From Isoetes taiwanensis (taxonomy: Eukaryota; Streptophyta; Lycopodiopsida; Isoetales; Isoetaceae): DNA of 64,000 bases. Of the stretch, positions 1 to 13,007 are shown piece by piece. The notes under the pieces are model-generated. The model was not told where the DNA came from and made no database searches. It was given only the letters and a program-made list of their open reading frames with translations. The DNA lies in the NCBI GenBank assembly GCA_021234155.1, contig JAJEKV010000004.1, positions 10,974,109-11,038,108 of the forward strand, in the 5' to 3' direction. Every line of letters begins with the position of its first letter. Position 1 is the first letter of the stretch. A program made the translations under genes and the position numbers.

Positions 1-1160
1 AACTCCTACACAGTTTCAAAACACAAGATTAAACTTTGCCCGTGGTCTGCTTATCCTGACAAAAAAATTGCGTATGTGGTGAAGAGGAGGATAACCCCTC
101 CCTTGAGTGGTCTATGCAAAATAACCCACGTTGCATAGCCCATGAAAGGAAGGGGTTGGCCTCCCTTTTACCATGGCGAGGAGTTTATTTTCTCCAACTA
201 TGTCACAGTGACAACATTCAGGAATAAAGCAATCAGGCCCACTGTGATTTCCACTTTCGTTTATCCATGGCAAAAAAATATCCCCTTTCTAATCATAAAT
301 ATCTAACAGTGCTAAATTTTGCCTGCATATCAGTGTGCACAGGACCAAATTGATTTGCAGTTGAATGCCTCACAAATTCGTACTTGAATTGCCTCACAAA
401 TCCCAAATGAAAAGCCCAGCAAATGAAATAGATTGGAATACCTCCTCCATGCCCTCTCAAAGGCCATCTCATTGAAAAGATGAATCATGAGAACGATTAT
501 TGTCGTGGCTTTCCGTTCAAATTTACAAGGCCCTTTTGTGTCTGGTCTCCTGATCTTTACGATATCACACTCAGAAATAGCAGAGTTCTGTATCAGCTTC
601 TATCAAGAAATCGACATCAAGGGATCGATATCAGATAATGAGGCAGTAATTTTGGTGGGCTTCGCTCATAACGTGGATCCTGATACAAACAGATTAGTTT
701 GATGTCGTATTCCAAATCAGTTCCGGATCAGTTCCTAATTGCATTGCCAAATTTGGCGTGGATCCTTGGACTAAAAGGATATCCTCAAGATTAGCATGAT
801 AATCTCGAACAGCAAACGATTTTGGTGATAATCTCTCAAATATTCCAAAGATGCTACTTGTTCTACGTTTTAACCTCATCAAGATCGAACAGTTGTGGAC
901 GGTTGGATCATAATAAACTCCAAGCCCAATGGTTTACAGAAATAGAACCATGTAAACATGATATACAAACAAAAAAAGCCATGAATTATCAAAGCTCCAC
1001 CATAGCTAAAAAAAATGGAAGTTTGAGAAGAAAAAATGCAAAATGCTCAATCCCTCCGCAAGCAACCGTAGAAGAGCCATAGCCGCTGTTGTGGAAACAA
1101 AATGGTTCTCGAAATGGTATATTGTAGGGGTAACCTAATCAAGAACACTTTTTTGAAAAA
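1..1160. other. intergenic, no gene recognised
   Basis: Only short open frames without recognisable domains occur here. Composition is AT-rich with no obvious tandem repeats. It lies downstream of the minus-strand remodeller gene, beyond its likely 3' end. Confidence 0.4.
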
Positions 1161-1167
1161 ACATGGC

Positions 1168-1299
1168 AGGCCCTACAACCAGCGGAGCTCCAACACAAGG
1201 CCCTGCACGAAAGGGGCAGAATTGCCATCGCCCAGGCCCTACAACCAGCAGAGCTCCAACACAAGGCCCTGCACGAAAGGGGCAGAATTGCCATCGCCC
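1168..1299. repeat. 66-bp tandem duplication
   Basis: Two adjacent 66-bp units begin at 1168 and 1234 (AGGCCCTACAACCAGC...) and differ at about one base. Because 66 is a multiple of three, the duplication keeps frames open on both strands. This explains the short proline/glycine-rich open frames here, which I do not consider genes. Confidence 0.85.
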
Positions 1300-1383
1300 A
1301 TGCCATGTAATGGAGAACGGAATGGTGTCTGCCCCCATGAGGTCATGGGGTCATGGAATAGAATGGAATGGAATGAGGTCATG

Positions 1384-1430
1384 GGGTCAGCCATTCTTGC
1401 TGCCCCCATGATCTCAAGAATGGCTGACCC
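1384..1430. repeat. inverted repeat (hairpin) plus 31-bp direct repeat
   Basis: Perfect 16-bp arms, GGGTCAGCCATTCTTG at 1384-1399 and its reverse complement at 1415-1430, enclose a 15-bp loop. GGAATGG-type runs flank them. Just after it, a unit of about 31 bp beginning TTCTCCAACGTCAAG is repeated twice (about 1438-1497). This looks like the end of a foldback or MITE-like element. Confidence 0.7.
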
Positions 1431-1499
1431 ATTCCATTCTCCAACGTCAAGCAAAGATAAACCGCCGTTCTCCAACGTCAAGTAAAGATAAACCGAATA

Positions 1500-2400
1500 A
1501 ACCGAATTCTACTAGTTTCTGCAAGGCCATTTGTCATTCTTGATCAGAATGGCTCAAGATATTTCAAGAACGCTCACCTACTTGCTTGACAGTCCTAAGG
1601 CGAGAAGAAGGGGCCAAAAGCCCATGGACGGTTGGATGGCACCCTAAACCGTCTCACGACAATCAACAGTATAAAAGAGCATCTAATGTCGTATAATGCA
1701 ATGGGCATTTTTAATCTAGGCCCTCGAAATAGTACATCCACCGGCATTAAACAACATATTCTACCAACCCACTTCCCATTGGGGCAACCGAGAAAGGGGT
1801 TGATCTTAATTTGCGTTATTTTTCCAGTTTTGTTTCGCCCATCTAGTAATAATCAATGAGCTTTCAAGGACACCGTAACCTTTATGCCACCACCGCGATT
1901 GGCACTCAGAGAATCATTCTTAATACCATTTCTCAAAACTACGACAGCAGTTACAACAATGAAAATTTTCATCACCATTCTTATCCGTATGAAAAACTCA
2001 AATGTTTGGCCCATTCCTCATCGTTTTCACGAGAAATTTCCCAATTCTGCAGTAAGAAGACAATTTTAAGTTCTGCCACGGCAGTTAATAATATACAATG
2101 CCCAATTATATCTACAATTTGAGATTATATATTCATTTCAAGAAACCAGAAAGAAAGGACGACTCCTCCCTTGCAGAAGAATCCAGCAGTTCGTTCTCCA
2201 GTAAGTAAGTTTGATGCTTGTTGAACCATGTCGTATTTAATGGGACATCTATAGAAAAAAGGCATACTGTAAGCCCGTTCTATAGCATAATATCTTAACA
2301 AAGATCAACTACAAGACGAACTTACCCAGCAGAACATAACCCTCCAAATCGTTCATAAAATCCTGAATGAACATAACACCAGCAGTAACTTCTGTGCCTG
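1500..2400. other. intergenic; includes probable 3' UTR of the remodeller gene
   Basis: No coding signal was recognised. The stretch nearest 2409 should hold the 3' UTR of the minus-strand SNF2 gene ending at 2410. No clear polyadenylation site was identified. Confidence 0.35.
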
Positions 2401-2409
2401 TAATATGTT

Positions 2410-5400
2410 TCAGGATGTCCCCAAAATAGCAGAGAGGATCTGGCCCATAGTTCTGGTATCACTTTCATTGTCTGCATTCGTCACGTCAGGAGCAGAAGAT
2501 TCAAGAACAGCATCAAGAACCAGCTTTCTTTGAGCAATATTGAAGATGTTTTCATCCACTGTTGCTCTTGTGTAAAGTCTGCCAAAACAGCAACTTACCA
2601 TTACAAACAGCTGCAGCACACATTGTAATCCAAGAAGAGGAGCTAACCTGTACACTGTGACTGGCCTTGATTGACCAATACGGTGGCATCGATCTTCAGC
2701 CTGGCGGTCCATTTGTGGATTAAAGTCTACATCATGAATAATCACGGTATCTGCCCCAACCAAATTAAGACCTTGGCCTCCAGCGCGTGTTGAAAGCAGG
2801 AAAGCAAATATGTCTTTATCATTGTTAAATGTGTCAACAATGGTTTGACGCTCAGCGACCTGCGTACTGATTGGCAGCAAAAGGGAAATATCAGAGGTAT
2901 AATGAATACAAACAAGTACGAGAAAATATAAAGTGGAAAAGCCATCTGGAGGTTTACCTTCCATCTAATCGAGTATATCTGACATCCATCACATCAAGTG
3001 CCCATTCTAAAATATCTAGCATCCCTGTCCATTGGCTGAAAATTAGGGGCCGATGGCCCTTGCGATGTAGCTCAGGAAGCAATTTTCTCAAGACCTGAAA
3101 ATGTAAAATAAAAAGGTTTTACTTATTAGGTTTGTTCCCTCTTCTATTCACATTTCAGTTTGCTAAGCCAGCTGTTCAAGACCTAAAAATGTTGATAAAA
3201 ACTGCTATTACTTATTCAGTTTGTTGCATACGCCATTAATACTTCCTCTTCTCTTCCAATTCAGTTTTACTTATAGTGTCATGCAGGTGAAAATTTGTGA
3301 CTCATGCATCATGCACATCACTATACCCCAACAATTGAATAAATGATTCATATGCTTAACATTAAAAAAGCATGTGAAAATCATATAATGATATATGAGG
3401 ATCTGGTATTAATAAGGATATCATGCCACCTGACATTTAGCTGACTGAAGAACATCATTGGAGGTAAGCTTTCGATGCCCAGCAAGACTAGAATAGTCGC
3501 TGCATAGCTGGCCTTACTGAACATTAGTATCACAACAAAATATAGCGCAATAAGAAAATATTACACAATTCAAAAAGCTAAACTCACCTTATATAGTGTA
3601 TAATCACTGGAAGAATTAAGTTCTTCACGGACTCGTTCAAGGGTACATCCATCCCCAAAAACGCCTTGTCTATGGCATTCTTTGGCCAGCTTTTCGACAT
3701 CCCTGTCAGTGTATACGCGACGTACAAGTAATGGATGATTAGCAAGCTGCACAAGCACCAATATTCAGATCAGATGGCAACCATAACGATTTAAAAAGCT
3801 GCAGTTCACACCTTACGAAGATGAGTGAAGATGCTAGATATCTGACGGCGAGGAAAACTAAAGTTTGCATTTGCCGAAGATTTTGCAGATGCTGCAGCAA
3901 GGGCCCGGTATTCATTGACAGCCTTCTTATATGCTGCGTCCTGAACAGGTACCATCTCTAGGGACTCTACCTGTGTAATCAATTATGCTAGTTGTCATAC
4001 CGTATCAACTTCAAACATGTATTGAAACATTGTTAAGTAACAACAGACTTCCCTGACCTTGTGAGTCTTTGGCAAAAGCTGGTGCATAACGTCAGCCTTC
4101 ACACGCCGCAACACAAATGGTCCTAAAATTGCTTTAATATGTTCAATCAAATCCATGTCCTGTGCTGTCACTGCTGCACGTCCATTCATCTTGTTCTCAA
4201 CTAGTTCATCAAAGTTGCAATTTTTGAAAATATTTGGCATTGTAAATTCCAAAAGTGACCACAGTTCCTACAACACAGTAGCATTTCTTTGAGCATTTGT
4301 TTCATGCCATATATGCCAAGATTTTCCAAACATGCACACCTGAAGGTCATTCTGAAGCGGTGTGCCAGTTATCATCAACCGGTGCCTCGCATTTTGTGCA
4401 ATCAATCTTAAGTGTTTTGTTCTTAAGCTTTTTCTATCCTTTAAAAGATGTGCCTCATCCATAACCACACAGCTCCAATTCCATTTCCTCAACATACTAC
4501 GGTCCTCTTTTGAGGATGCACTGGGCATACCTTTCAAACTTTAGAGAAATACTTATAAAATCAGCTGAATATATGATGCATAAAATACCTGCGCCTCTCA
4601 AATAGTGAATAACTGGTGAGCAGTACATGAAATGGCGCTGGTTGGTGAGTCTTGGCAGCATATTGCAAATCTTCTTTTGCTGACATCCGATTAGCGCCAT
4701 GGAATAGTACCACATCAAAAGAAGGACACCATTTCTGTAGTTCCCTTTGCCAGTTTTCAAGCACAGATGCTGGGCAGACAATTAAATGAGGACCAGGATC
4801 TCCTTCCAGATGTTGGAGGAGGGCTAGAAATGCAAGAGCCTAAACAAAAGAACTTGACTTAAGTTATACATTGCTAACAACGTAACTTCCAGATGAACCA
4901 GCAAAGTGACTTCACCTGGACTGTCTTTCCAAGGCCCATCTCATCTGCAAGAATGGCTGTAAGAAAAAGAAAATTCCCATGTCAGAATGTTCTAAGGCAA
5001 AGACCAATTCTGAACAACACAAAAACTCGAGTAGGTACCCATGCACATCAAGAGTGAGGTGCAGGAGATCCATTTTAGAGTTACAACATGCCAACTAACT
5101 ATGAAAGTAGGGAATACAAAAGTTCATACCCATCTAGTTTGCCTATGAGGCATAAGATGACCATACCTCCTCCAACATTCTTCCGATGCAGCAAAAGCAA
5201 GAAGTTCACACCAACGAGCTGATATGGTTTCAGCACTTGGTCAGATGATGCAGATATGCCACATGCAGCACAGACATCAGACTGCACAAGTCATCGCAAA
5301 GCTTTAATACCATGATGATGAGATAAAATCTTAGGGGACATACTCTGAATAATTCATAAGGGGAACTTCACCTGTTTAATTAATTTTACAGCAGACACAT

Positions 5401-6124
5401 TTACTTCCTTATAACTGTCCACACCACCACTGTCGAGTTTCAGTTCCTGCTTGAGTGAAGCTGCAATTTGATCACATTTTCCAAGAGTCTCAATCAGAAC
5501 TGCTTCTGGCTCTTCCACTGCGCTTCCATCAGCCGCATCATTTGCATCGTCTTCCACAATCACAATATTCTGATTTGGGAGCGTAGGCTCAAATTCGTCA
5601 TCACTCCCTGCATCAAGAACCTTGAGCAACCTTCTAGGCTTTTTTATTCTGGGTTCTTCCCCTTCTTCTTCTTTCTCCTCCTGAAGCTTGGGTCTAATGT
5701 TTATATTTCTTCTCCTTCGAAAGGGCAATTCATCTTCCTCATCCAGTAGGTCTATTTCTTGCTCTTTACTAGGCACTGGAGGTTCTTCAACCTCTTCTGA
5801 TATGTCAATAGGAGTGCTGCTGGGGCTGTAGGAAGAAGTCTTGAACAGTCTACATCGTCTCTGTCCTGCATGATCACTGCTTCCAGTAGATAATCCGTGC
5901 CTTTTCACAACACTGGAAGCTTTTTCATCCTTTCTAAATGCAAAAGAATCCAAGTCTGGAAGAACTTGTGTTTTTTCGTTTGTCTTAGACTTCACTATAT
6001 TTACAACACTACATCCCGAAGGGCTGGCCTTTTGCACATTTCTTGCAGGTCCGAGAATGCGAGAAGCTTTCACATTTCCAAGCTGCAACTCCTCATCGGA
6101 TAGTTCGTCTATAAAAGTCCTCAT
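2410..6124 (-). CDS. CHR19: SNF2-family chromatin remodeller, CHR19/SMARCAD1-like
   Basis: An ATP-dependent nucleosome remodeller of the Fun30/ETL1/SMARCAD1 group, acting in the nucleus. I inferred 12 coding exons with GT/AG borders: 6124-5372, 5281-5167, 4956-4916, 4839-4589, 4538-4340, 4267-4058, 3970-3812, 3746-3588, 3507-3430, 3094-2958, 2866-2648 and 2566-2410. They sum to 2478 bp and give one uninterrupted frame of 825 residues. The N-terminal third is acidic and low in complexity. The ATPase core follows: DEMGLGKT (Walker A Lys300), DEAH at 414-417, TGTPLQN at 444-450, [11 protein letters not shown] near 726-736 and [11 protein letters not shown] at 756-766. The end, [12 protein letters not shown], resembles the plant family C-terminus. 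The 41-bp third exon encodes the Walker A loop and is too short for ORF finders. The start at 6124 is the first Met of the long first exon; no transcript evidence was available. Confidence 0.9.
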
Positions 6125-8125
6125 TTCATGAAGCCTGTTTGCCTGCTCCTAAGAGGCTCAATTACTGCAGCAGTGCCAATATCAACATCTTGATGAATTG
6201 TAACCCCATACTTATCAATCCGTGTCATTCATAGCTAAAAGCTAATTGCGATTAGATGCATAAAAAATCAAGCTTTGGCAATGAGCACAACGTACCGATT
6301 CTACTCATTCATATTCCTTTTGTTGTGGCCGTCAGAAGGATAAACAAATCTATGCAGCATTGTGCTAAGCTTCAACCGATTTGGATTCCAACCTCACTAC
6401 AGAAACAAACTGTGAAGGTCTGCAATATTCAAGCAAAGACTCCTGACAAAATCGAGGTGCCTAGACCGCCATAGCCAGCGTCGAAGAGCCGCTTGCTCTC
6501 GCACGCTGAAGCGACGGCTGGGATGTACAGGGCCACAGGCGGGAGATTGTCCCAACCATTGAACAGCCGTGCGGAAACCCTAAAGCTTCTATGGTACAAC
6601 TACGACTATGGGTGGTAGCAAGCAATGTTTCCTGGCTCATGCACTTAAAGCATAAGGCTGCCTTCACACCAAGCTTTAAGTTGGGTTAAATTTGTTGTTT
6701 CAATAGCTCGATTGTTCACACTACAAGCTAGAAATAATTAATTAACATTCAATATGAACCATTGATTTTCAGTATATCCCTAGCATCATACCAAATCAAT
6801 GGCTCACATCTTTTTCCCAAAAAAGTGCTTCGCCACTTTCTAAGGTCGATTTCCAACATGGAGACATTTAATTTGACCATTGATTAAATTCGGCCGAATA
6901 AAAACCCAATGGTAGCCGCCGCAATGAACTCCCGCTTTCTAATAAATTGTTCAAGAGTTGAACTGTTCAAGAGTTTCTAATCAACTATCGCAGCTCTGAT
7001 TCCTGAACAACATGCTGTCGGATTACTATTGCATGGTCGGAAGATGGCGGGAAAGGAGATAGAAGCGGGAAAGCATGCAGCATCAGATCTGCCAAATGAA
7101 AACCACCATGAACTGTCGGAATCTGAAGACAGAGATAGCTCGTCAAGAAAATGCAAAGCGGAATGAAAGAGGGCAGAATCCGATATTATCCTTTCTTTTG
7201 CAAATTGAGTCTCTGAAAAGCGCCAACATCTACATGGCGCCCAAAAGAGTAAGAGAGCAATCCTGTATTCACATAGCTTGGCTCGAAAAAAAAGGAACAA
7301 GAAACCAGACTAAAAAAGGCTTGAATCGCAAGCCCTGCAGCTCAATCGGAAGCCCTGGAAGTCCCCTGGAGCCCCTGCTCTGCAAATAGAAAACATCCAC
7401 AGCGAATATGGGATTTGAACCAGAAGCAAGCAAAGCTTGCTTCACCAAAAGCAAAGCCAAACCGCCCCTGCTCGACCTGCTCGCTCCATGCCGCTATCCA
7501 TATGACTGGAAAATCGTGAAAAAGTTCTACGATTTCATGCTGCGGCAGCACCCACTGGGCTTGGAGCAAGCTGCAAGGAAAACCAAATCAGATTCATTCA
7601 TTCAAGCGCAGCAAATCGAGCTTCCAAACCCCTGTCCATTCCCGTCTTCTTCAGCATGAAGCAGCTCGCTGTCTCGCAAGCCAAATCCATCACGTGACAT
7701 CCTCCTCATTCCATTTCCAGGCATTACAAATGGCCAGAGAAATTCCCCCTGCTTCCTCAAAGGACATCTAAACACTAATAAGCTCCTCAAATGCCTCAAA
7801 TTATACGGTTTCCGATACTGTACAGCAGTCAAATCTTAGCCCGACCACTGATTTCCAAATACCAAACTAAAATCGTGGAAGTTTATAGCATTCCGCTAAT
7901 TTTCTTAACCTAAATTTACTAACCTAACGGCTGTTTAGACTAGTTAGTTTAGATTAGCAAATTTAACGCAATTGTTAACCCAAAAATAATGATCGGATAC
8001 TAAAGTGACCTTTCGCATGTCACTTTACCAGAGGTCATCTTGATGGGGAGCAGAGTGTCTCCTCGTCGAGCTGACATGGAGCTGCAGTCGGAGGTCGTGG
8101 AGTTGCTATTCGTGATAGGGCATTG
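6125..8125. other. upstream region of the remodeller gene; no gene recognised
   Basis: The part next to 6124 should contain the promoter and 5' UTR of the minus-strand CHR19-like gene. From 6.9 to 7.8 kb both strands show overlapping open frames of 60-107 codons. They are alternative readings of one moderately GC-rich stretch and show no domain I recognise. From 7.85 to 8.0 kb the sequence is AT-rich. Confidence 0.4.
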
Positions 8126-8130
8126 CCTAC

Positions 8131-8262
8131 CCTCCCCTGTGGTCTTGTGGTTAGTCCTTTGGATTAATAATTATGAGGTCTTGTGTTCAAGTCCCTTTGG
8201 GAACATTTGGGGGATCGTCATATATTCCTATTCCTATATGACGTAAAAATACTATCTATCTA
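8131..8262 (+). mobile_element. tRNA-derived SINE with (ATCT)n tail
   Basis: A box-A-like segment (GTGGTTAGTCC, about 8146-8156) and a box-B-like segment (GTGTTCAAGTCCC, 8183-8195) sit about 30 bp apart, as in a pol III internal promoter. The body ends in ATGACGTAAAAATACTATC and a short TATC run. No cloverleaf closes well, so it is a SINE head and not a working tRNA gene. The tail resembles the LINE 3' ends elsewhere in the window. Confidence 0.65.
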
Positions 8263-8499
8263 CAAGTTGTGGGGCTGCTCGTGGAGCTCTTGAAGTTGCT
8301 TCTTCACAAACAACATGGGATAAATCTGATAATCCAAACCTACGGGAATAGGTAAATTTCTCTATGATCTTGACAAATTTAGGCATACCCACATAATCGA
8401 TTCTGCTTTTCCATGTAGCTCAAAGCTGTTTGAAAATGTTGACATAATGCTGCAAAAAGCAACTATTACATTAGTCTCATTCAAACTTTTTTTTGTCCA

Positions 8500-9218
8500 A
8501 TGCTACAATCCTTACCTGCCCATTATCATGTTCACTACGAGTTTCATTCCAGCCCCATCACAGGCATGGAATATCTTGGTCCAACTAGCACCATAATTGA
8601 TTGCGAGAAGCGAAAAGTGACACTAAAAGGATTCAATGACAAGACAATAGAGATAACAGGTTAGGAAGTCATCCCAATCATGCAATGCATGTCTAGTAAG
8701 AAATTATTTGAGAGCATAAAGAGCGAGCAAGTATCCTACATTTTCAAGCTCAAAATTAAGGAATTAGACACAGAGGAGGAGGAGGAGGACAAAACATTGA
8801 GCAAGTTGCCTAAGCAGGTGGCCAAGCTAGTGAAGGAATTCCATGATCTTTTTCCTGATGAGATCAAGGAACTTCTTCTTTAAAAGAGAATCAAGTATGA
8901 AATAGCACTTGAACCAGGTACGAAACCAACAAATAAGGCACCCTATAGAATGGCAGCTCAGGAGTTGGCAGAATTGAAGAAGCAATTGAAGAGTTGTTAG
9001 ACCTGAGATTCATAAGACCTAGTGTCTCCCCATCCGGGGCATCCATCATGTTTGTGAAGGAGAAAGATGGGAGCTTGAGGATGTGCATCGACTATCATCA
9101 ATTAAATACGCACACTATAAAAAATAAGCACGCCTTACCGAGATCAGATGATTTGATGGATCAGCTCCAAGGTGCCAAAGTCTTCTCTCCCATGAACATT
9201 AACTCAAGATGGGGAGAA
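8500..9218 (+). pseudogene. Ty3/gypsy pol remnant (protease to early RT), internally deleted
   Basis: Reading across stops and a frameshift gives the end of the protease (GMEYLG..., IIDCEKRKVTLKGF), the linker, and the start of reverse transcriptase: [52 protein letters not shown]. The RT breaks off after about NINSRWGE, before the catalytic D-D motif. It runs straight into the purine tract GATGGGGAGAA and the LTR start at 9219. RNase H, integrase and most of RT are therefore gone. In-frame stops occur near 8663 and 8881. It is a dead element. Confidence 0.85.
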
Positions 9219-10720
9219 TGTGACGTTCCAACATAATATACGATGTGAATATGTATATTATACTGTCATGTCCGTAGTACACAACAGCCCCAATGACATG
9301 TACACGGCAATCGTATAGGGTTGTACCATGGACTATGACCATTGGAACCATTAACATGTGCATATAATCCATTGCCATGTGGCATAGCCCTAATTCCAAA
9401 TTCTAAAGCATCATACTAAATGGAGCATGGATCTCTAACAGTGCCCCTTTCAGATTCCAGCCTCTAAAGCTCGCATTACAACAGCGACAGATCCATTCTG
9501 ACTTCCTGTGGAGCTTGCTTTTCCAAGCAGATCGCCAAGACTCGACCAACCCGAGCCGTCCTGATAGCATGGACGTCGTTCGAGGACTTGGAGCAAGCCA
9601 AGTATGTAGTTGATCTGATATGCAATGTTGGCTTTCCGATCGGCATTGAACCGAGTTTGCATATTTGCTTAGCTGTAGAGGATCTCTAGATCCCTAGATC
9701 TCAGCCTCTAACGGACGAACCTAACCATGTATGTTAGAGTAGATAGATTAGATCTCTATTCTGTTATTTTAGTTCATTGGATGATATAGTATTACTCTGT
9801 GCATATCTCTTGTGTATTGAAAATGGGGGGTTAGAGACCTAGAGCCTTTGTAGATGATGTTCCTAGAGTAACCTCATTAGTACCTAGTAATTATGGCTTG
9901 TGCATAGGAGCCCGCCTAGCTGTGGGTGGTAGGATTAGACCGGCTGATAAGGAAGGCTTGTCTGGCTACAGTTGGTCCCTTTGGTGCGTAGTGACAGTTG
10001 GGGAACGTTGTGGGCTAGGCATAATAGTTTGCCATTGAGTTTGGACAAAGTATGGGCGCGACATCTCCTAGATAATGCATCGCCTCAATGGGGTTCAAGT
10101 CGTAGGCGAGCAGTGGCTCTCTAGCTCGCCTGTAGTTGGCATGGACCTTTTGGAGTGGAGTGATCCCCTCCTGCTCCATTGGGACTAGGGAGATGCAACC
10201 CAGGAATAGTCCCTTTGACTATGCACCCGGCAGGCTACGGTCACATCCCCAATACTTTTCAGCATGTTTGCAAAGTATGCATAGGAGGGGCAGATGGAGT
10301 GGACTACCCAACGACGATGTTCTTATGTCAGTTAAATCCATTTGCACGAATTCTGTCTGCATTGACTTCTGGCGGACCAAGTCGTCAGTCCCTCCCCATG
10401 AGTCTGAGCCTTGGATAGGATTTTCCTTCTTTGTTGATGTTACTAATATTTGTTGTTCAGATGTTATGTTATAGTGAGCCACCCTTTGAGGTGGATATGT
10501 ATTTTATGTGATTGCTTATATTTTATGCGCTTTTGCAGCTAGGTAGATCCCGAGGGAGATGGAACGAATGACACGTCTATTCTTTCCCGTCAGGTTCTTG
10601 CCCACCATCAAGAACCTTATGATAGGTAGACAGCCTCCTGCTAGCAGTTATGCACTGACAGGAGGGATGAACTCCAGCTCTATACACGTGGGGCACCGTA
10701 TACGAGCAGGGGACGTCACA
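9219..10720 (+). mobile_element. 3' LTR of the deleted Ty3/gypsy element
   Basis: It begins TGTGACGTTCC right after a polypurine tract and ends GGACGTCACA, giving TG...CA ends with a TGTGACG/CGTCACA inverted pair. Length is 1502 bp. It shares segments with the solo LTR at 13395-14950, such as a block about 60 bp long containing GGAGGGGC-GATGGAGTGGAC. The two copies are diverged, so they are old or from different subfamilies. Confidence 0.8.
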
Positions 10721-11227
10721 CTTCCAGTACAACTGCAACGATGAATTAGAAGAGCATCCTAAGGCCTTTGTCATCTGCAGTGGCACATGCAGTATAGGAA
10801 AATGCATGGCATCTCTGATTTCATAGGTTTAAAGGTTAGTCACAATGTTTTATGTTGTGGATAATAGTCATAGAATTTTGGAATAGAATAAAATAGATTT
10901 TTATGGTCCACGGAGACTAATTGGCCTATGGGACCCAAACAAAAAGAGAGCAGCAAGCGTATTACTGTCAGGATTAAAAAACCCCCGCCCCAGAGGGTTT
11001 TCAAGGGAAAAACCTTAGCAGTAATAAGGATGCTGGCACACTGTACAATTGTATAGGACAGTTCAATACTGTCCCAGAGGACACAACTGAGTCCGTGCAT
11101 CTATAACCTCCTGGAGGTATGACCCCAACAAGCCCACTGACGCCGTATTCAATAACTCATGCAACGGCTGGCCAGGCACTAGTAATCGAACATACTGCGC
11201 TCGGACATGGGCAAACGCTAGGCAGAT

Positions 11228-12015
11228 CTAGAGGGCAAGACATTCATCTTCAATGGCCCCCTGGTGGCAACACTGGCAAAGCATGTCCTCCCGTGCTTCC
11301 CGAGCCCAATGTCCTGTCTCAATGCGGAGCCGATGTGCAGCCATGCGAATGGAAGCTATAAGTCTCCACTTCTTCATGGGTGAATGGGTGTACAAGTACT
11401 GGTGTAGGCATCTCGTGAGCCTAGGGTTGACTTGCTGCTGATAGTGTGCCAGCTTAACGTGCGTCAGAGCATCTGCATCCCAAAGCTTACGAAGGAAAGT
11501 AGCATCCAGGTACAGCTTAAGTGCCTTGTGATCTTTCTTTGTCCATACCTGTACGCATCTGTTTGCCTGTACCCCCCAGCGTGAGAACCACTGAGCTTGC
11601 TTGTCCTTCCAGCAGGCTTTCAGACGTTGGGGACCCATCGCCATGGCCAAAGAAAGGTTGGCCAAACGTGTATCGCCCGTAGCGACCACCTTCTGGAAAT
11701 AAATGATATGGCGTTCCAATGCAGCCCATTGAAGGGGTAGAAAACCTATCTTCTGGAGTAGGATCTGGTATGGAACTGTGGACTTTACCCCAAGGATCTC
11801 TGCACTTGCTCGAGATCATTCCAAATGTTGAGGGATATCACTGGACCCCACACTTCTGCCCCATACAAGAGGACCGGCTCGACCAAGGCCCTAAACAAGT
11901 GTGACTGGTGGCCCCAGGCACACAACTCTGTCTTGTGGCTGTTGTTCTGCATGGCATATCGACTTGACCTGCAACCTGATGACAGCATCCCAGTGGGTGG
12001 TAGCAGAGAACTCAA
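11228..12015 (-). pseudogene. LINE ORF2 C-terminal region with Cys/His motif
   Basis: This is the region after RT, in overlapping frames. Recognisable blocks are SLNIWNDLEQVQRSLG, ERHIIYFQKVVATGDTRLA, MAMGPQRLKACWKDK and CVQVWTKKDHKAL. It ends in a C-x-C-C-H...C cluster (CQCCHQGAIEDEC) near 11250, a putative zinc knuckle typical of LINE ORF2 C-termini. The same blocks recur in the copies at 38.3-39.1, 40.8-41.5 and 48.0-48.7 kb, which defines the family. Confidence 0.75.
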
Positions 12016-12052
12016 TATCCAAGTACTTGTAGGTCGGAGCCGCCTCTATAGC

Positions 12053-12886
12053 TTATCCCTGGTAAGTGAATGAGGGAAGCCTTGGCTGACGGGATGATGA
12101 AACCAGCAGCACCCTAGTTTTGGCCAAGTTAACTCGCATGTCAGTGAATCGGCAAAAAGTGTCAACAGCATCCAGGTGACGTTGCATGTCCTCTGGAGTA
12201 TAGGCCAGGAGGTTGATATCGTCAGCATATATGAGTTGCCGGATTGTGTGATGCATGAGATGGGCGCCCGCACCTCCGTGCTTAGAGAGCCAATCTTCCA
12301 GCTGGTCAATGTATAGGCCAAAGAGTGTGGGGGAGAGGGGGCAACCCTGACGCACTCCAATACTACTGATTACCGGCTGTCCTGACAATGTGATACGGCC
12401 TGAGCATGCCTCGTATAGCCTATATATTGCATTCTGCAAGTCAAGGGGGGTCCCCAGCTGCCGTAATCTGTCCCATAACTTGTCCCGGGGCACTGTGTCA
12501 AAAGCTTTTGCGAAATCCATGAAACGACAGTATAGGTTTTGTCAGTGATTCCTGCTATACTCAAGCAGTGTACGCAGAGTGAAAATATGATCAATGGTGG
12601 AATGCCTGAGCCAAAAGCCGGCTTGTATGAGGGCTCGCACATCTACCTCCTCTGCCCATATTGTCAGCCGCTGCTCCAGGATGCCAGCCAACAGTTTTGC
12701 AAAGAGAGAGATGACCATAATAGTACGATATTTGGCTGGGCATTGAGGGTCCCCTGCCTTGTATATGGGCACAACTCTACTAGTGGTCCATTGCGGAGGG
12801 AAGCCTTCTTGCAATGCTTTATTGAATAATGCCATGAGGACAGGCACCAGTGGAGGTCCAGCCCATTTCAGAAGTTCTGCCTGCAT
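12053..12886 (-). pseudogene. LINE reverse transcriptase
   Basis: Two overlapping frames carry the RT core. The upstream part has YRTIMVISLFAKLLAGILEQ (finger region) and IQAGFWLRHSTIDHIFTLR. The downstream part has MDFAKAFDTVPRDKLWDRL (first catalytic Asp), IGVRQGCPLSPTLFGLYIDQ, and the catalytic box LIYADDINLLA at about 12210-12245. The break between the frames, near 12520-12545, is a frameshift. This is the enzyme that would copy LINE RNA at the target site, but it cannot be made intact from this copy. Confidence 0.9.
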
Positions 12887-13007
12887 GCCATCTAAATCCG
12901 CTGCCTTCCCATTAGCTAGGCGTTATAGGCCCATGATGACATCCCCCTCTGTGATGGCCAGAGACATGCCTATCTATGGGGGGACTGGTGCGCGGCCCCC
13001 GAGCGGG

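Noticed and set aside
1102-1485. Overlapping proline/glycine-rich open frames on both strands
   Set aside because: They are open because a 66-bp unit (a multiple of three) is duplicated and a hairpin follows. No domain, no codon bias and no splice context.
8131-8200. A genuine tRNA gene
   Set aside because: A- and B-box-like words are present, but no acceptor stem or standard anticodon stem can be paired, and a SINE tail follows.
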